Shown here: positions 52,552-61,179 of the stretch, piece after piece
How positions within the stretch are numbered: the first letter of the stretch is position 1
Layout of the letters: the number at the start of each line of letters is the position of its first letter
Assembly (NCBI RefSeq): GCF_000196115.1
Contig: NC_005027.1
Span: 5,266,001 to 5,330,000 of the forward strand
From: Rhodopirellula baltica SH 1
Lineage (GTDB): Bacteria > Planctomycetota > Planctomycetia > Pirellulales > Pirellulaceae
Reading direction: 5' to 3'
Length of the DNA: 64,000 nucleotides
Made by a program: the position numbers and the translations under genes
Notes under the pieces: model-generated
The model's input: the letters and a program-made list of their open reading frames with translations, nothing else
What the model was told of the DNA's origin: nothing
Databases searched by the model: none

Positions 52552-53721
52552 ATGACGTGCATCCCTCCCGGCGGCTGGCCCCAACCACAGTCGCTGTATG
52601 TGCACGTTCCGTTCTGTCGTCATCGATGTGGCTATTGCAACTTCAGCGTGATCGCGGGCCGCGATGAGTTGCAGGATCAGTACCTCGATGCCGTCGAGCG
52701 TGAACTCAAAGGCATCGACAACTCCTCGCATGAATTGCCGCTGCGAACGATCTTCTTAGGCGGCGGCACACCAACGCGTTTGTCAGCCACACGTCTGCAG
52801 CGACTGCATCGAGCGATCTCGAATGCATTCCCGATCGCCGATGACGCTGAGATCACCGCGGAAGCCAACCCCGAAGACATCTCGCCTGAGTGCCTGGATG
52901 CTTTGCAAGCCATCGGAGTCAATCGAATCAGCCTCGGCGTTCAATCGTTTGACGCCGAAAAATTGCGATGCCTCGAACGCGGCCATGACGAATCCATCGC
53001 ACTCTCCGCGATCGAATCCGCTCACCGACGAGTCGGCAATGTCTCGATCGATCTGATCTTTGGTGCCCCCAACGAATCCCTCGCGACTTGGCAAAACGAT
53101 TTGTCGATCGCGGCAGCCTCCTCGATCTCGCATGTCTCCACCTATGCCCTGACATTCGAAAAAGGCACTTCGTTTTGGTCACGGCGTTCGCGTGGCGATC
53201 TATCGGAAACTGATGAGACGCTGGAACTGCAAATGTACGAAGCCGCTCAACAACAATTCTCAATCGACGGTTGGCAGCAGTACGAGATCAGCAGTTTCGC
53301 AAGAGGTGCCACGCGATGCCAACACAACCTGGCTTATTGGGCGGGACGTGGTTGGCACGCCGTTGGTCCCGGAGCCGCACGCTTCGTTGACGGTCGACGC
53401 GAAGTCAACCATCGCAGCACAACGACGTACCTCAAACGCATGCTGGCCGGCGGAAATGCAACCGATGAAACGGAGGCGATCACATTGGAACAGTACGCTC
53501 GTGAACTGGCCGCGTTTGGCGTGCGTCAACTCGACGGGATCGACCTTTCCACGATTGATAACCGAACTTCAATCGACTTGGAAACCTTGCTTGCGAAAAC
53601 GCTGACGAAACTTCAGTCGATGGAATTGGTCACGCACGAGAACCACCACCTCAGGCTCACCTGCCGCGGCATCTTGTTTGCTGACACCGTTGCAACCGCA
53701 CTGCTGTCCGAGCCAGAGTAG
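52552..53721 (+). CDS. hemW: HemW-like radical SAM protein
   Basis: The 389-aa product has the radical SAM cluster motif FCRHRCGYCNF (Cys22, Cys26, Cys29), then FLGGGTPTRLS, EANPEDISP and GVNRISLGVQSF. The C-terminal HemN_C-like domain contains HNLAYWAGRGWHAVGPGAA. It belongs to the HemW/HemN family. HemW is now regarded as a haem chaperone rather than the anaerobic coproporphyrinogen oxidase; the N-terminus here fits HemW. The last codons and stop (SEPE-stop) lie inside a terminal repeat, as described for 53714-53906. Confidence 0.93.
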   Translation: MTCIPPGGWPQPQSLYVHVPFCRHRCGYCNFSVIAGRDELQDQYLDAVERELKGIDNSSHELPLRTIFLGGGTPTRLSATRLQRLHRAISNAFPIADDAEITAEANPEDISPECLDALQAIGVNRISLGVQSFDAEKLRCLERGHDESIALSAIESAHRRVGNVSIDLIFGAPNESLATWQNDLSIAAASSISHVSTYALTFEKGTSFWSRRSRGDLSETDETLELQMYEAAQQQFSIDGWQQYEISSFARGATRCQHNLAYWAGRGWHAVGPGAARFVDGRREVNHRSTTTYLKRMLAGGNATDETEAITLEQYARELAAFGVRQLDGIDLSTIDNRTSIDLETLLAKTLTKLQSMELVTHENHHLRLTCRGILFADTVATALLSEPE

Positions 53722-53906
53722 AACCGTTGTCCTCAACTGTTTGCGTGGCTGGGTCGCTTCGCAGAAAAGTGGGATGCGAATGAAAGGAACGTCAGCATCT
53801 TTGCTTAGCGCGGTGGAAGATCAGCGAGACCGTTTGTTTGAATCTCAGGATGGCTTGGCGGGGAACGCTGCCCGACGGAACAATTGAGGACAATTGTTCT
53901 ACTCTG
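53714..53906. repeat. 193-bp inverted-repeat element, CAGAGTAG family, copy 1
   Basis: The left end CAGAGTAGAACCGTTGTCCT and the right end, whose reverse complement is CAGAGTAGAACAATTGTCCT, match over 26 bp with three differences. The left end overlaps the hemW stop codon (53719-53721). The interior is unlike known IS sequence and has no long frame. A related right-end hairpin (AACATTTG/CAAATGTT then CTACTCTG) occurs in each 479-bp unit. Confidence 0.88.
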
Positions 53907-53934
53907 TCACTTCGGACACTCAACCAGAGTAGAA

Positions 53935-54118
53935 CCGTTGTCCTCAACTGTTTGCGTGGCTGGTTCGCTTCGCGGAAAAGTGGGATGCGAATGTGTGGAA
54001 CTTCAACGTCTTTGCTTCACGCGATGGAGGATCAGCAAGACCGTTTGTTTGAATCTCGGCATGGCTTGGCGAGGGAACGTTGCCTGACGGAACAATTGAG
54101 GACAATTGTTCTACTCTG
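53935..54118. repeat. 184-bp inverted-repeat element, CAGAGTAG family, copy 2
   Basis: This is a near-duplicate of 53714-53906, offset by 221 bp, with a net 9-bp deletion. It ends 13 bp from the stop of the PAS-AraC gene. A 28-bp spacer separates the two copies. Confidence 0.88.
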
Positions 54119-54130
54119 TGGGCGCTGCGT

Positions 54131-54868
54131 TCAGCTCTGTTTGCGTTTGCGATACTCAGTCGGCGACATCTTCATGATGCGTTGAAAACTGCGACTGAAG
54201 TGTGCGTGGTCATAGAAGCCGCAACTCTGTGCGATCGTGGTCACACGCTCATCCGTTTCTCGCAACCATCGCGCCGCATTCTCCACTCGAACGCGAATCA
54301 AATACTGGCGGGGTGACGCACCAAACGCCAAACGAAATCGCCTCTCAAAATGACTTGCCGACAACCCCGCCATCTCAGCCAAGTGCCCCGTCGGAATGTC
54401 TTCGCGATAGTGAGCGTGGATGTACTCCATCACCTTCTCCAACGAGTCCGCGCTGCCCGACTGCATCCTTTCGACTTGACGTGAAAACCCCGCGACACCG
54501 ATCACTCGTCCACGGCGATCCTTCAGCGGAATCTTGCTGGTCGTGACCAACCGCGGCGACCCGGCTTCTTCGGGCGCACTTTCAATTCGGTTGATGATCG
54601 CTTCTTTCGATTCCATCACCTGCAAATCGTCTTCTCGATATTCGTCCGCCCGTGTCTTCGGAAAGAAGTCGTGATCGGTCTTCCCGATTGCTTCCGACTC
54701 GGACAACACGCCGCAGTATTCACAACCACGACGATTCAGCGCCATGAACCTGCCCTCGCGATCTTTGACGAAAAAGGACACATCCGGCAACCAATCAAAG
54801 AGCTTCAAAATCTCCTGACCGGGAGCCAAGCGAGCGAAAAACGCTTGTCTATTGAGTGTCTTTTTCAT
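54131..54868 (-). CDS. PAS-domain AraC-family regulator
   Basis: The 245-aa product has an N-terminal PAS-like sensor domain (residues about 20-140: LPDVSFFVKDREGRFMALN, IGKTDHDFFP, GVAGFSRQVERM). The C-terminal AraC DNA-binding domain (about 145-240) has two helix-turn-helix motifs, including HLAEMAGLSASHFERRF and IAQSCGFYDHAHFSRSFQ. PAS fused to AraC suggests direct sensing of a small molecule or redox state. It is divergent from the Tat-exported beta-propeller gene with a common promoter region of about 136 bp, so it probably regulates that gene and perhaps the secreted DUF1553/DUF1501 pair beyond. That is inference. Confidence 0.92.
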   Translation of the reverse strand: MKKTLNRQAFFARLAPGQEILKLFDWLPDVSFFVKDREGRFMALNRRGCEYCGVLSESEAIGKTDHDFFPKTRADEYREDDLQVMESKEAIINRIESAPEEAGSPRLVTTSKIPLKDRRGRVIGVAGFSRQVERMQSGSADSLEKVMEYIHAHYREDIPTGHLAEMAGLSASHFERRFRLAFGASPRQYLIRVRVENAARWLRETDERVTTIAQSCGFYDHAHFSRSFQRIMKMSPTEYRKRKQS

Positions 54869-55004
54869 GCTGTTTTTTTACACAAGAATAATCGCTTCAT
54901 GCAAGACAACCAACGTTTTCCCAGCGAAACTGGTCTCCGAATCAATCGTTCCCGCGCGGTACCTCGTTCCGCTCGTCCCCATCACTTCACCTGGATCTCG
55001 ACCC

Positions 55005-56111
55005 TTGACCCAGACACCCCGCCGCAACTTCTTGCAGAAAACCGCCGTCACCGCTCTCGCCGCGACCGCTGCCACTCGCACGTTGACCGCCGCGCCGCCC
55101 AAGGACGAACCCGAGATCATCGGCCACGGTGATTATCGCTATCGTGTGATTCGTGACTGGGCCCAAATCAGTGCACTCCGAACGCCGCTTCTTAACTGTC
55201 ACGAAATGGTGCAGGACAAACGCGGCCGGTTGTTCATGATTGGTGACCACACCGACAACAACATCCTCGTCTTTGACAAATCCGGCAAACTGCTGGATGC
55301 CTGGGGAACCATCTTCCCCGGCGGTCACGGGCTCAGCCTGATGGACGAAGGTGACGAAGAGTTCCTGTTGATCACCGATGGCGGATGGACCCTGGATCGC
55401 AACGGTAAAGCGATCCGCAACAACGGCCGCGTGACCAAGATGTCGCTGGATGGCCGCATCCTGTTTGACATCGGCCATCCACAAACCATTGGCATCTACA
55501 ACGCTGGTGATCCGTTCTGCCCAACCGAAACCACCGTCGGTCCCAATGGGGACATCTATGTGGCTGATGGCTACGGCAAGGACTATGTGATTCAGTACAA
55601 CAGCAACGGCGAATACATTCGCCACTGGGGTGGGCACAACAACGAAGACCCCAACATGAATCTGAAGAACGCCCATGGAGTCGCACTCGACACCCGTGAC
55701 CCGAATCAACCTTTGATCGTCTGCACCTCACGCAGCGAATGTTGCTTCAAGTTCTTCACATTGGATGGCCAATACGTGAAGACGGTTTCGCTGCCGAACA
55801 TGCGAGTTTGTCGTCCGGTCATCGACGACCAAAACTTGTACGCGGGAGTCTGCTGGTCCCAACCGCGTTCGGGAGGATCGCCTTGGGCCGGTCACACCGG
55901 ATTCATGACCGTCCTGGAAGGCGACCAAGTCGTCTCCAACCCAGGTGGTTCCGAACCGGAGTACATCGATGGCGTGCTTCAGAATTCTTATCAGCTTGAA
56001 AGCCAGCCGATCATGCACGGCCATGACGTTTGCGTCGACGAAGACAAAAACCTGTACGTGTGCCAGTGGAACGCCAACCACACGCCACCAATCAAGCTCG
56101 AACGAATCTAG
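55005..56111 (+). CDS. Tat-exported beta-propeller (NHL-like) protein
   Basis: The 368-aa product has a twin-arginine signal (TPRRNFLQKTAVTALAATAA). The TTG at 55005 puts the Tat motif at residues 6-11 and is my choice; an upstream frame overlaps the divergent regulator. Repeats of about 50 residues with Gly-Asn/Asp turns (NGDIYVADGYG, NILVFDKSGKLLDAWG, YIRHWGG, NLYVCQW) make an NHL or six-bladed propeller. It is probably a periplasmic binding or enzymatic protein acting on a sugar or lactone. It has a conserved-looking HEMVQDKRGR start. The DUF1553 gene begins 70 bp downstream. Confidence 0.88.
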   Translation: MTQTPRRNFLQKTAVTALAATAATRTLTAAPPKDEPEIIGHGDYRYRVIRDWAQISALRTPLLNCHEMVQDKRGRLFMIGDHTDNNILVFDKSGKLLDAWGTIFPGGHGLSLMDEGDEEFLLITDGGWTLDRNGKAIRNNGRVTKMSLDGRILFDIGHPQTIGIYNAGDPFCPTETTVGPNGDIYVADGYGKDYVIQYNSNGEYIRHWGGHNNEDPNMNLKNAHGVALDTRDPNQPLIVCTSRSECCFKFFTLDGQYVKTVSLPNMRVCRPVIDDQNLYAGVCWSQPRSGGSPWAGHTGFMTVLEGDQVVSNPGGSEPEYIDGVLQNSYQLESQPIMHGHDVCVDEDKNLYVCQWNANHTPPIKLERI

Positions 56112-56181
56112 TCCACGTTGGAGTCTGCCCGCCCGGACCGTTTCGCACCCCAGCAACCTTCCCCACAGCTGCTAATCCACC

Positions 56182-59100
56182 ATGTTCGTTTCGCTTCGTT
56201 CTCTCATCCCTTTCCTGCTCGTTTGGCCGACGGTCACTTCCGCCGTTGTCTTCGCTGAAGATGACATTGACTTCAACCGTGACATCCGGCCGATCCTTTC
56301 GGACCGTTGTTACTTTTGCCACGGTCCTGACGATGGCACCCGAGAAGCGGACCTGCGTTTGGACATCCGCGAAGACGCGGCGTACGTGTTGGAATCAGAT
56401 GAACTGCTGGATCGAGTCCAAAGCGATGATCCCGATCTGGTGATGCCACCGCCTCACGCGAATCTGGAGCTGACCGACGAGCAGAAAGAGATGCTAAAGC
56501 GTTGGATCGACGAAGGAGCTCCTTACGCAGCGCATTGGTCGTTTGAAAAACTACCTCTGACGGTCGAAACGCCCTCGGTCAAACAGGCCGACTGGCCCAA
56601 ACAAACCATTGACCCCTTTGTTCTGGCCAAAATCGAAGCGGCCGGACAACAGCCCAACCCAGAAGCGGATCCGTTGCGCTGGTTGCGCCGAGTCACGTTG
56701 GACTTGACCGGGTTGCCACCATCAGCAGAAACCATTCAAAGCTTTGAGAAAGCCGTCCAGAAAGATCGCGAACGAGCGTATGAAGCGGCGGTCGATCAAC
56801 TGCTGCAATCATCCGCGTTCGGCGAACACATGTCGATCGCATGGCTCGACGTGGCTCGCTACGCCGATTCCTATGGCTATCAAAGCGACAAGCTCAACAC
56901 CCAGTGGCCCTATCGCGACTGGGTCGTTCGCGCCCTGAACCAAAACCTTCCGTACGACGATTTCTTGACGTGGCAAATCGCCGGTGACCTGCTGGAAGAC
57001 CCAATGCGAGACCAGCAACTGGCGACCGCTTTCAATCGCATTCATCGTCTGAACAACGAAGGCGGTGCGGTCTTTGAAGAATGGCGAATCGAGAACGCAG
57101 CCGATCGAGTTCACACCTTCAGCACCGCCGTGATGGGACTGACCTTGGAGTGTGCCCGTTGCCACGATCACAAGTACGACCCGATCACCGCTCGCGAATT
57201 CTATTCGCTCTCAGCATTCTTCAATTCGATCGACGAGAGCGGCGTTTACGATCGCACTGAGAAAGTCCCCTGCCCGTCGATGCTGCTTCCCACCGAAGAA
57301 GAATCCGCGGCACTCGAGCGGTCTCGTCAAGAACTAGCTGCTTCAGAACAACATTACCAAGCGGTCCTTGCCGCTACCAAGGATCGATTCAAGACCAGCG
57401 AAGCGGCGTCCATCACCGCTGACGACATTCCTGACCTGCGACTCGCCTTGTCGTTCGATCAAGGCTTCGACAACGCTGTCAAACCCGTTTATCACCCATC
57501 CGAGTCCGACCGAGCTTGGGCAAAGATGTGTGACTTGGTTCCCGTCGAAGATTGCCAGATCGCTCGGCTGAATCCAACACTTGCCGATGATGATAAAGCT
57601 CGTTTGGCCGCCAAAGACGATTCCAAAGAAGCAGCCTCCAATCAATCCAGCGGTCCGAGCGACCGAATGGCATTGAAGTTGGACGGCGAACGCGGTGTGA
57701 CCGCTCACGACATTGAACCACTGGATCGTTGGACACCATTCACCGTCGTCGTCACGCTCAACGATCCCGAACGTTCTCCTGAACGCAGCCTGATTGTTCA
57801 TCACACTCGCGGAACCGACTGTGGCTACAACGGATACGACCTGACGATCCAAGATGGTCACCTCGAATCTCGCATGGCTCGGGTTTGGCCGGGCAACGCC
57901 ATCAGCGTTCGAACAGTGGAACCCATCCCAGCCAACCAATGGCATCAAGTCGCGGCAACCTACGACGGATCGTCCCAGGCGTCAGGGCTGAAGCTCTTCC
58001 TCAATGGGCGTGAACTGGAAACAGTGACGCTGCGAGACGAAGTCAAAAAATCATGCAACGTTGTCGTCGACCATGGCGGAGACTTCGTGATCGGACAACG
58101 ATTCCGAGCTCGCGGGTTCGCCGGTGGCTTGATCGATGATGTCCGTCTTTACGAACGCAACCTGACATCGCTTGAACTGCAAGTCTTAGCGACCGGCGAA
58201 GCTCGACCCGCTGACGCCGCCACGTTCGCATCCGCATTGGATCAAGACGCTCGCGAAGCGTTTGCTCAACTTCGCCAGGCCCGGCACGAATTTGTGATGG
58301 CAGAAGAGGTCATCCAAGAAATCCCGATCATGCGTGAGATGGACGAACCTCGCGAAACGCACCTGTTGCTACGCGGGGAATACGATGCCGAAACCAACGA
58401 AACCACACGGGTTGAACGAACGGTTCTGAAAGCCATCCCGATTCCGTTCCCTGAAGACGCTCGCAAGGATCGCCTCGGGTTGGCACAATGGATCACGCAC
58501 CCAGAGCACCCGCTAACCGCTCGCGTTGCCGTCAACCGACTGTGGGGCAACTTCTTCGCCGATCCGTTGGTCCGCACGCCCGAGAACTTTGGTTTGCAAG
58601 GTGACCTGCCAACGCATCCGGAGCTTCTCGATTGGTTGGCTCGCGATTTTGTTGATCACGATTGGGACATCCAACGCTTGTGCCGCAACATCGTGCTCTC
58701 GGCGACCTATCGTCAAGATTCCCGCTGCACGCAAGAACAATTCAACAGCGACCCGACCAATCGCCTGCTCGCCCGAGGCCCGTCCTATCGACTCGCCGCC
58801 GAACAAATTCGCGACCTCGCGTTGGCTGCTTCTGGATTACTCAATCCCGAGATGGGCGGACCTCCGGTGTCGCCTTATCAACCGGGCCAAGACCTTTGGC
58901 GAGAATCCAACGGGATGTCGCCGCCGTATCAACAGTCGGTTGGCAAATCGCTCTACCGTCGGTCGCTGTATTCGGTTTGGAAACGCACCGCACCGCTTCC
59001 CAACATGATGGTTTTCGATGCATCGTCGCGTGAAGTCTGCACGGTCAAACGATCGCGAACCAACACGCCATTGCAAGCACTCGTGCTGCTCAACGATGAA

Positions 59101-59406
59101 CAATTCATCGAAGCCGCTCGGGTACTGGCAACCGCTTTGATGAGCAACGAGGCACCGGAACAACGAATCGAGAACGCATTCTTGCAACTGGCAGGACGAC
59201 GTCCCGATCCAACCGAACTGGAAGAACTCGTCACGCTCTATCAACAAGAGCAAACGTTCTTCGAGAAAGACGTTGATTCGGCCAAGAGCTACCTGTCGAT
59301 CGGCGAACGCGAACTGCCCAGCGAAGTCCCCCTCGCCGAACTCGCAACCACGACCTCACTGTGCCAAGTCATCCTGAACCTGGACGCCACGATTTGGAAA
59401 CGCTAG
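56182..59406 (+). CDS. PSCyt1/DUF1549/DUF1553 secreted protein with LamG-like domain
   Basis: This 1074-aa exported protein has a signal peptide (to about residue 25). A c-type-cytochrome-like PSCyt1 region has CYFCHGPD (about residue 50). A DUF1549 (PSCyt2) domain follows (DPFVLAKIEAAG, RRVTLDLTGLPPS). A LamG-like carbohydrate-binding insert spans about 490-660 (MALKLDGERGV, NQWHQVAATYDG, KLFLNGRELE). A DUF1553 (PSD1) domain occupies about 760-1030 (RVAVNRLWGNFF, LLDWLARDFV, TYRQDS). Such proteins are large in number in Planctomycetes and thought to bind or process polysaccharides. CxxCH suggests covalent haem. It is followed by a DUF1501 gene, its usual partner. Confidence 0.94.
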   Translation: MFVSLRSLIPFLLVWPTVTSAVVFAEDDIDFNRDIRPILSDRCYFCHGPDDGTREADLRLDIREDAAYVLESDELLDRVQSDDPDLVMPPPHANLELTDEQKEMLKRWIDEGAPYAAHWSFEKLPLTVETPSVKQADWPKQTIDPFVLAKIEAAGQQPNPEADPLRWLRRVTLDLTGLPPSAETIQSFEKAVQKDRERAYEAAVDQLLQSSAFGEHMSIAWLDVARYADSYGYQSDKLNTQWPYRDWVVRALNQNLPYDDFLTWQIAGDLLEDPMRDQQLATAFNRIHRLNNEGGAVFEEWRIENAADRVHTFSTAVMGLTLECARCHDHKYDPITAREFYSLSAFFNSIDESGVYDRTEKVPCPSMLLPTEEESAALERSRQELAASEQHYQAVLAATKDRFKTSEAASITADDIPDLRLALSFDQGFDNAVKPVYHPSESDRAWAKMCDLVPVEDCQIARLNPTLADDDKARLAAKDDSKEAASNQSSGPSDRMALKLDGERGVTAHDIEPLDRWTPFTVVVTLNDPERSPERSLIVHHTRGTDCGYNGYDLTIQDGHLESRMARVWPGNAISVRTVEPIPANQWHQVAATYDGSSQASGLKLFLNGRELETVTLRDEVKKSCNVVVDHGGDFVIGQRFRARGFAGGLIDDVRLYERNLTSLELQVLATGEARPADAATFASALDQDAREAFAQLRQARHEFVMAEEVIQEIPIMREMDEPRETHLLLRGEYDAETNETTRVERTVLKAIPIPFPEDARKDRLGLAQWITHPEHPLTARVAVNRLWGNFFADPLVRTPENFGLQGDLPTHPELLDWLARDFVDHDWDIQRLCRNIVLSATYRQDSRCTQEQFNSDPTNRLLARGPSYRLAAEQIRDLALAASGLLNPEMGGPPVSPYQPGQDLWRESNGMSPPYQQSVGKSLYRRSLYSVWKRTAPLPNMMVFDASSREVCTVKRSRTNTPLQALVLLNDEQFIEAARVLATALMSNEAPEQRIENAFLQLAGRRPDPTELEELVTLYQQEQTFFEKDVDSAKSYLSIGERELPSEVPLAELATTTSLCQVILNLDATIWKR

Positions 59407-59526
59407 CGGCCTGTTGATTTGGTCATATACCGAATGGCAACAATTAGCCGATGGGCGTTAGCCCCGGTTGGCGTCTGACCAACCGCCGCTAACGCGGTGC
59501 GGCTCATTCAATCAACAGCCCGCTAG
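59403..59526. repeat. 124-bp inverted-repeat element with internal hairpin, TTAGCCGATGG family
   Basis: The ends CTAGCGGCCTGTTGATT (59403-59419) and AATCAACAGCCCGCTAG (59510-59526) are inverted with one mismatch. The inner part, TTAGCCGATGGGCGTTAGCC and facing CTAACGCGGTGCGGCT, is the same hairpin as in the 188-bp array. The left end includes the stop codon of the preceding gene (59404-59406). Confidence 0.88.
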
Positions 59527-59605
59527 GGCGGTCCATCCCCAAACCGTTTCATCGAACTTCCATGCCACCACCCTTCTCGCCATCTTTCACGCGAGGGAAC
59601 CCATC

Positions 59606-61039
59606 ATGACTCCTGATTTCTCACTGCAATCCAAACGCCGTGTCTTTCTGAAGCAAGCCACCTCCACCGTCGGTGCCGCCGCGCTGGCGCACTTGCTCGG
59701 ACGTGACATGGCATCGGCCGCAGCACCCGCTGCAAATCTTGGCGGGATGCACTTTGCTCCCAAAGCAAAACGGATCATCTATCTGTTCCAATCCGGCGGC
59801 CCGGCCCAGCAAGACTTGTTCGACCACAAACCGATGCTCGAACAAATGCACGGACGCGAATTGCCTCCCGAGGTTCGTGGCGAGCAACGTTTGACCGGCA
59901 TGTCGGTGAATCAAAGCTCGTTGCCGGTGGCAGCCTCCAAGTTCAAGTTTGCCCAACATGGACAATCCGGTGCTTGGCTGAGCGAACTGCTACCGTATCA
60001 CCGGGACATCGTCGACGATGTGTGCTTCATCAAATCAATGCACACCGAAGCGATCAATCACGACCCCGCGATCACGTTCTTTCAAACCGGGTCGCAGATC
60101 GCTGGCCGGCCATCGCTCGGTTCGTGGATCTCCTATGGACTGGGAAGCGAAAACGACGACCTTCCCGCCTTTGTGGTGCTGGTCACCAAAGGCCAAGGCG
60201 GTCAACCGCTTTACTCACGTTTGTGGGGCAACGGATTCCTGGATTCCAAGTATCAAGGCGTCCAGTTCCGGGGCGGTGAAGATCCCGTGTTGTATCTGTC
60301 CAACCCCGAAGGCATCTCGCGCGATCATCGGCGTCAACAACTCGACTCGATCAACCGTTTGAACTCGCACCAGTATCAACGCGAATTTGATCCAGAGATC
60401 CAATCGCGGATCGCTCAGTACGAGATGGCGTTCAAGATGCAAACCAGCGTTCCCGATGCGACGGACTTCTCCGACGAACCGGAGTCCACGTTCGACTTGT
60501 ACGGTGAAGACGCCAAGCAACCCGGGACCTTCGCCGCCAACTGTTTGCTGGCTCGACGATTGGCACAACGAGACGTTCGGTTCATTCAGCTCTACCATCA
60601 AGGATGGGACCAACATTCCAACCTGCCAAAGGGAATCGCCGGTCAAGCCAAAGAAACCGACCAGGCATCCGCCGCATTGGTCAAAGACCTCAAGCGTCTG
60701 GGAATGCTGGATGACACCCTGGTCATCTGGGGCGGTGAGTTTGGACGCACGTCGTACTCACAAGGCACACTGACGCCGGGCAACTATGGCCGCGACCACC
60801 ATCCGCGTTGCTTCACGACGTGGATGGCCGGCGGCGGAATCCGTCCCGGAATGAGTTACGGAACGACCGATGAGTTCAGCTACAACGTGGCGGAAAACGG
60901 TGTCCACGTGCATGACTTCAATGCCACGATCCTGAACCTGATGGGCATCGATCACGAGCGACTGACATACAAATACCAAGGCCGCCGGTTCCGTTTGACC
61001 GATGTGCACGGCCACGTCGTTCGCGATATTCTGGCGTGA
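59606..61039 (+). CDS. Tat-exported DUF1501 protein
   Basis: The 477-aa product has a Tat-type start ([20 protein letters not shown]) and a DUF1501 domain related to sulfatase/alkaline-phosphatase folds: [64 protein letters not shown], and the C-terminal [15 protein letters not shown]. Metal-binding His/Asp residues are in the expected places. Members pair with DUF1553 proteins and may act on sulfated or phosphorylated polysaccharides; no activity is proven. The ATG at 59606 gives the signal; the longer frame runs into a repeat. Confidence 0.94.
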   Translation: MTPDFSLQSKRRVFLKQATSTVGAAALAHLLGRDMASAAAPAANLGGMHFAPKAKRIIYLFQSGGPAQQDLFDHKPMLEQMHGRELPPEVRGEQRLTGMSVNQSSLPVAASKFKFAQHGQSGAWLSELLPYHRDIVDDVCFIKSMHTEAINHDPAITFFQTGSQIAGRPSLGSWISYGLGSENDDLPAFVVLVTKGQGGQPLYSRLWGNGFLDSKYQGVQFRGGEDPVLYLSNPEGISRDHRRQQLDSINRLNSHQYQREFDPEIQSRIAQYEMAFKMQTSVPDATDFSDEPESTFDLYGEDAKQPGTFAANCLLARRLAQRDVRFIQLYHQGWDQHSNLPKGIAGQAKETDQASAALVKDLKRLGMLDDTLVIWGGEFGRTSYSQGTLTPGNYGRDHHPRCFTTWMAGGGIRPGMSYGTTDEFSYNVAENGVHVHDFNATILNLMGIDHERLTYKYQGRRFRLTDVHGHVVRDILA

Positions 61040-61179
61040 TCTTACGGCGAGCGTCGCTTGGCATTTGCCATCGAAAGCGACGTTCCACCGCGTGTGACGC
61101 TTCGCCACAGCTTTTCGCGTCGGTTCGCTCGGCAATAATGTGATGACATCGTTTCGGCTGGGACATACCGTCCCGCTCG

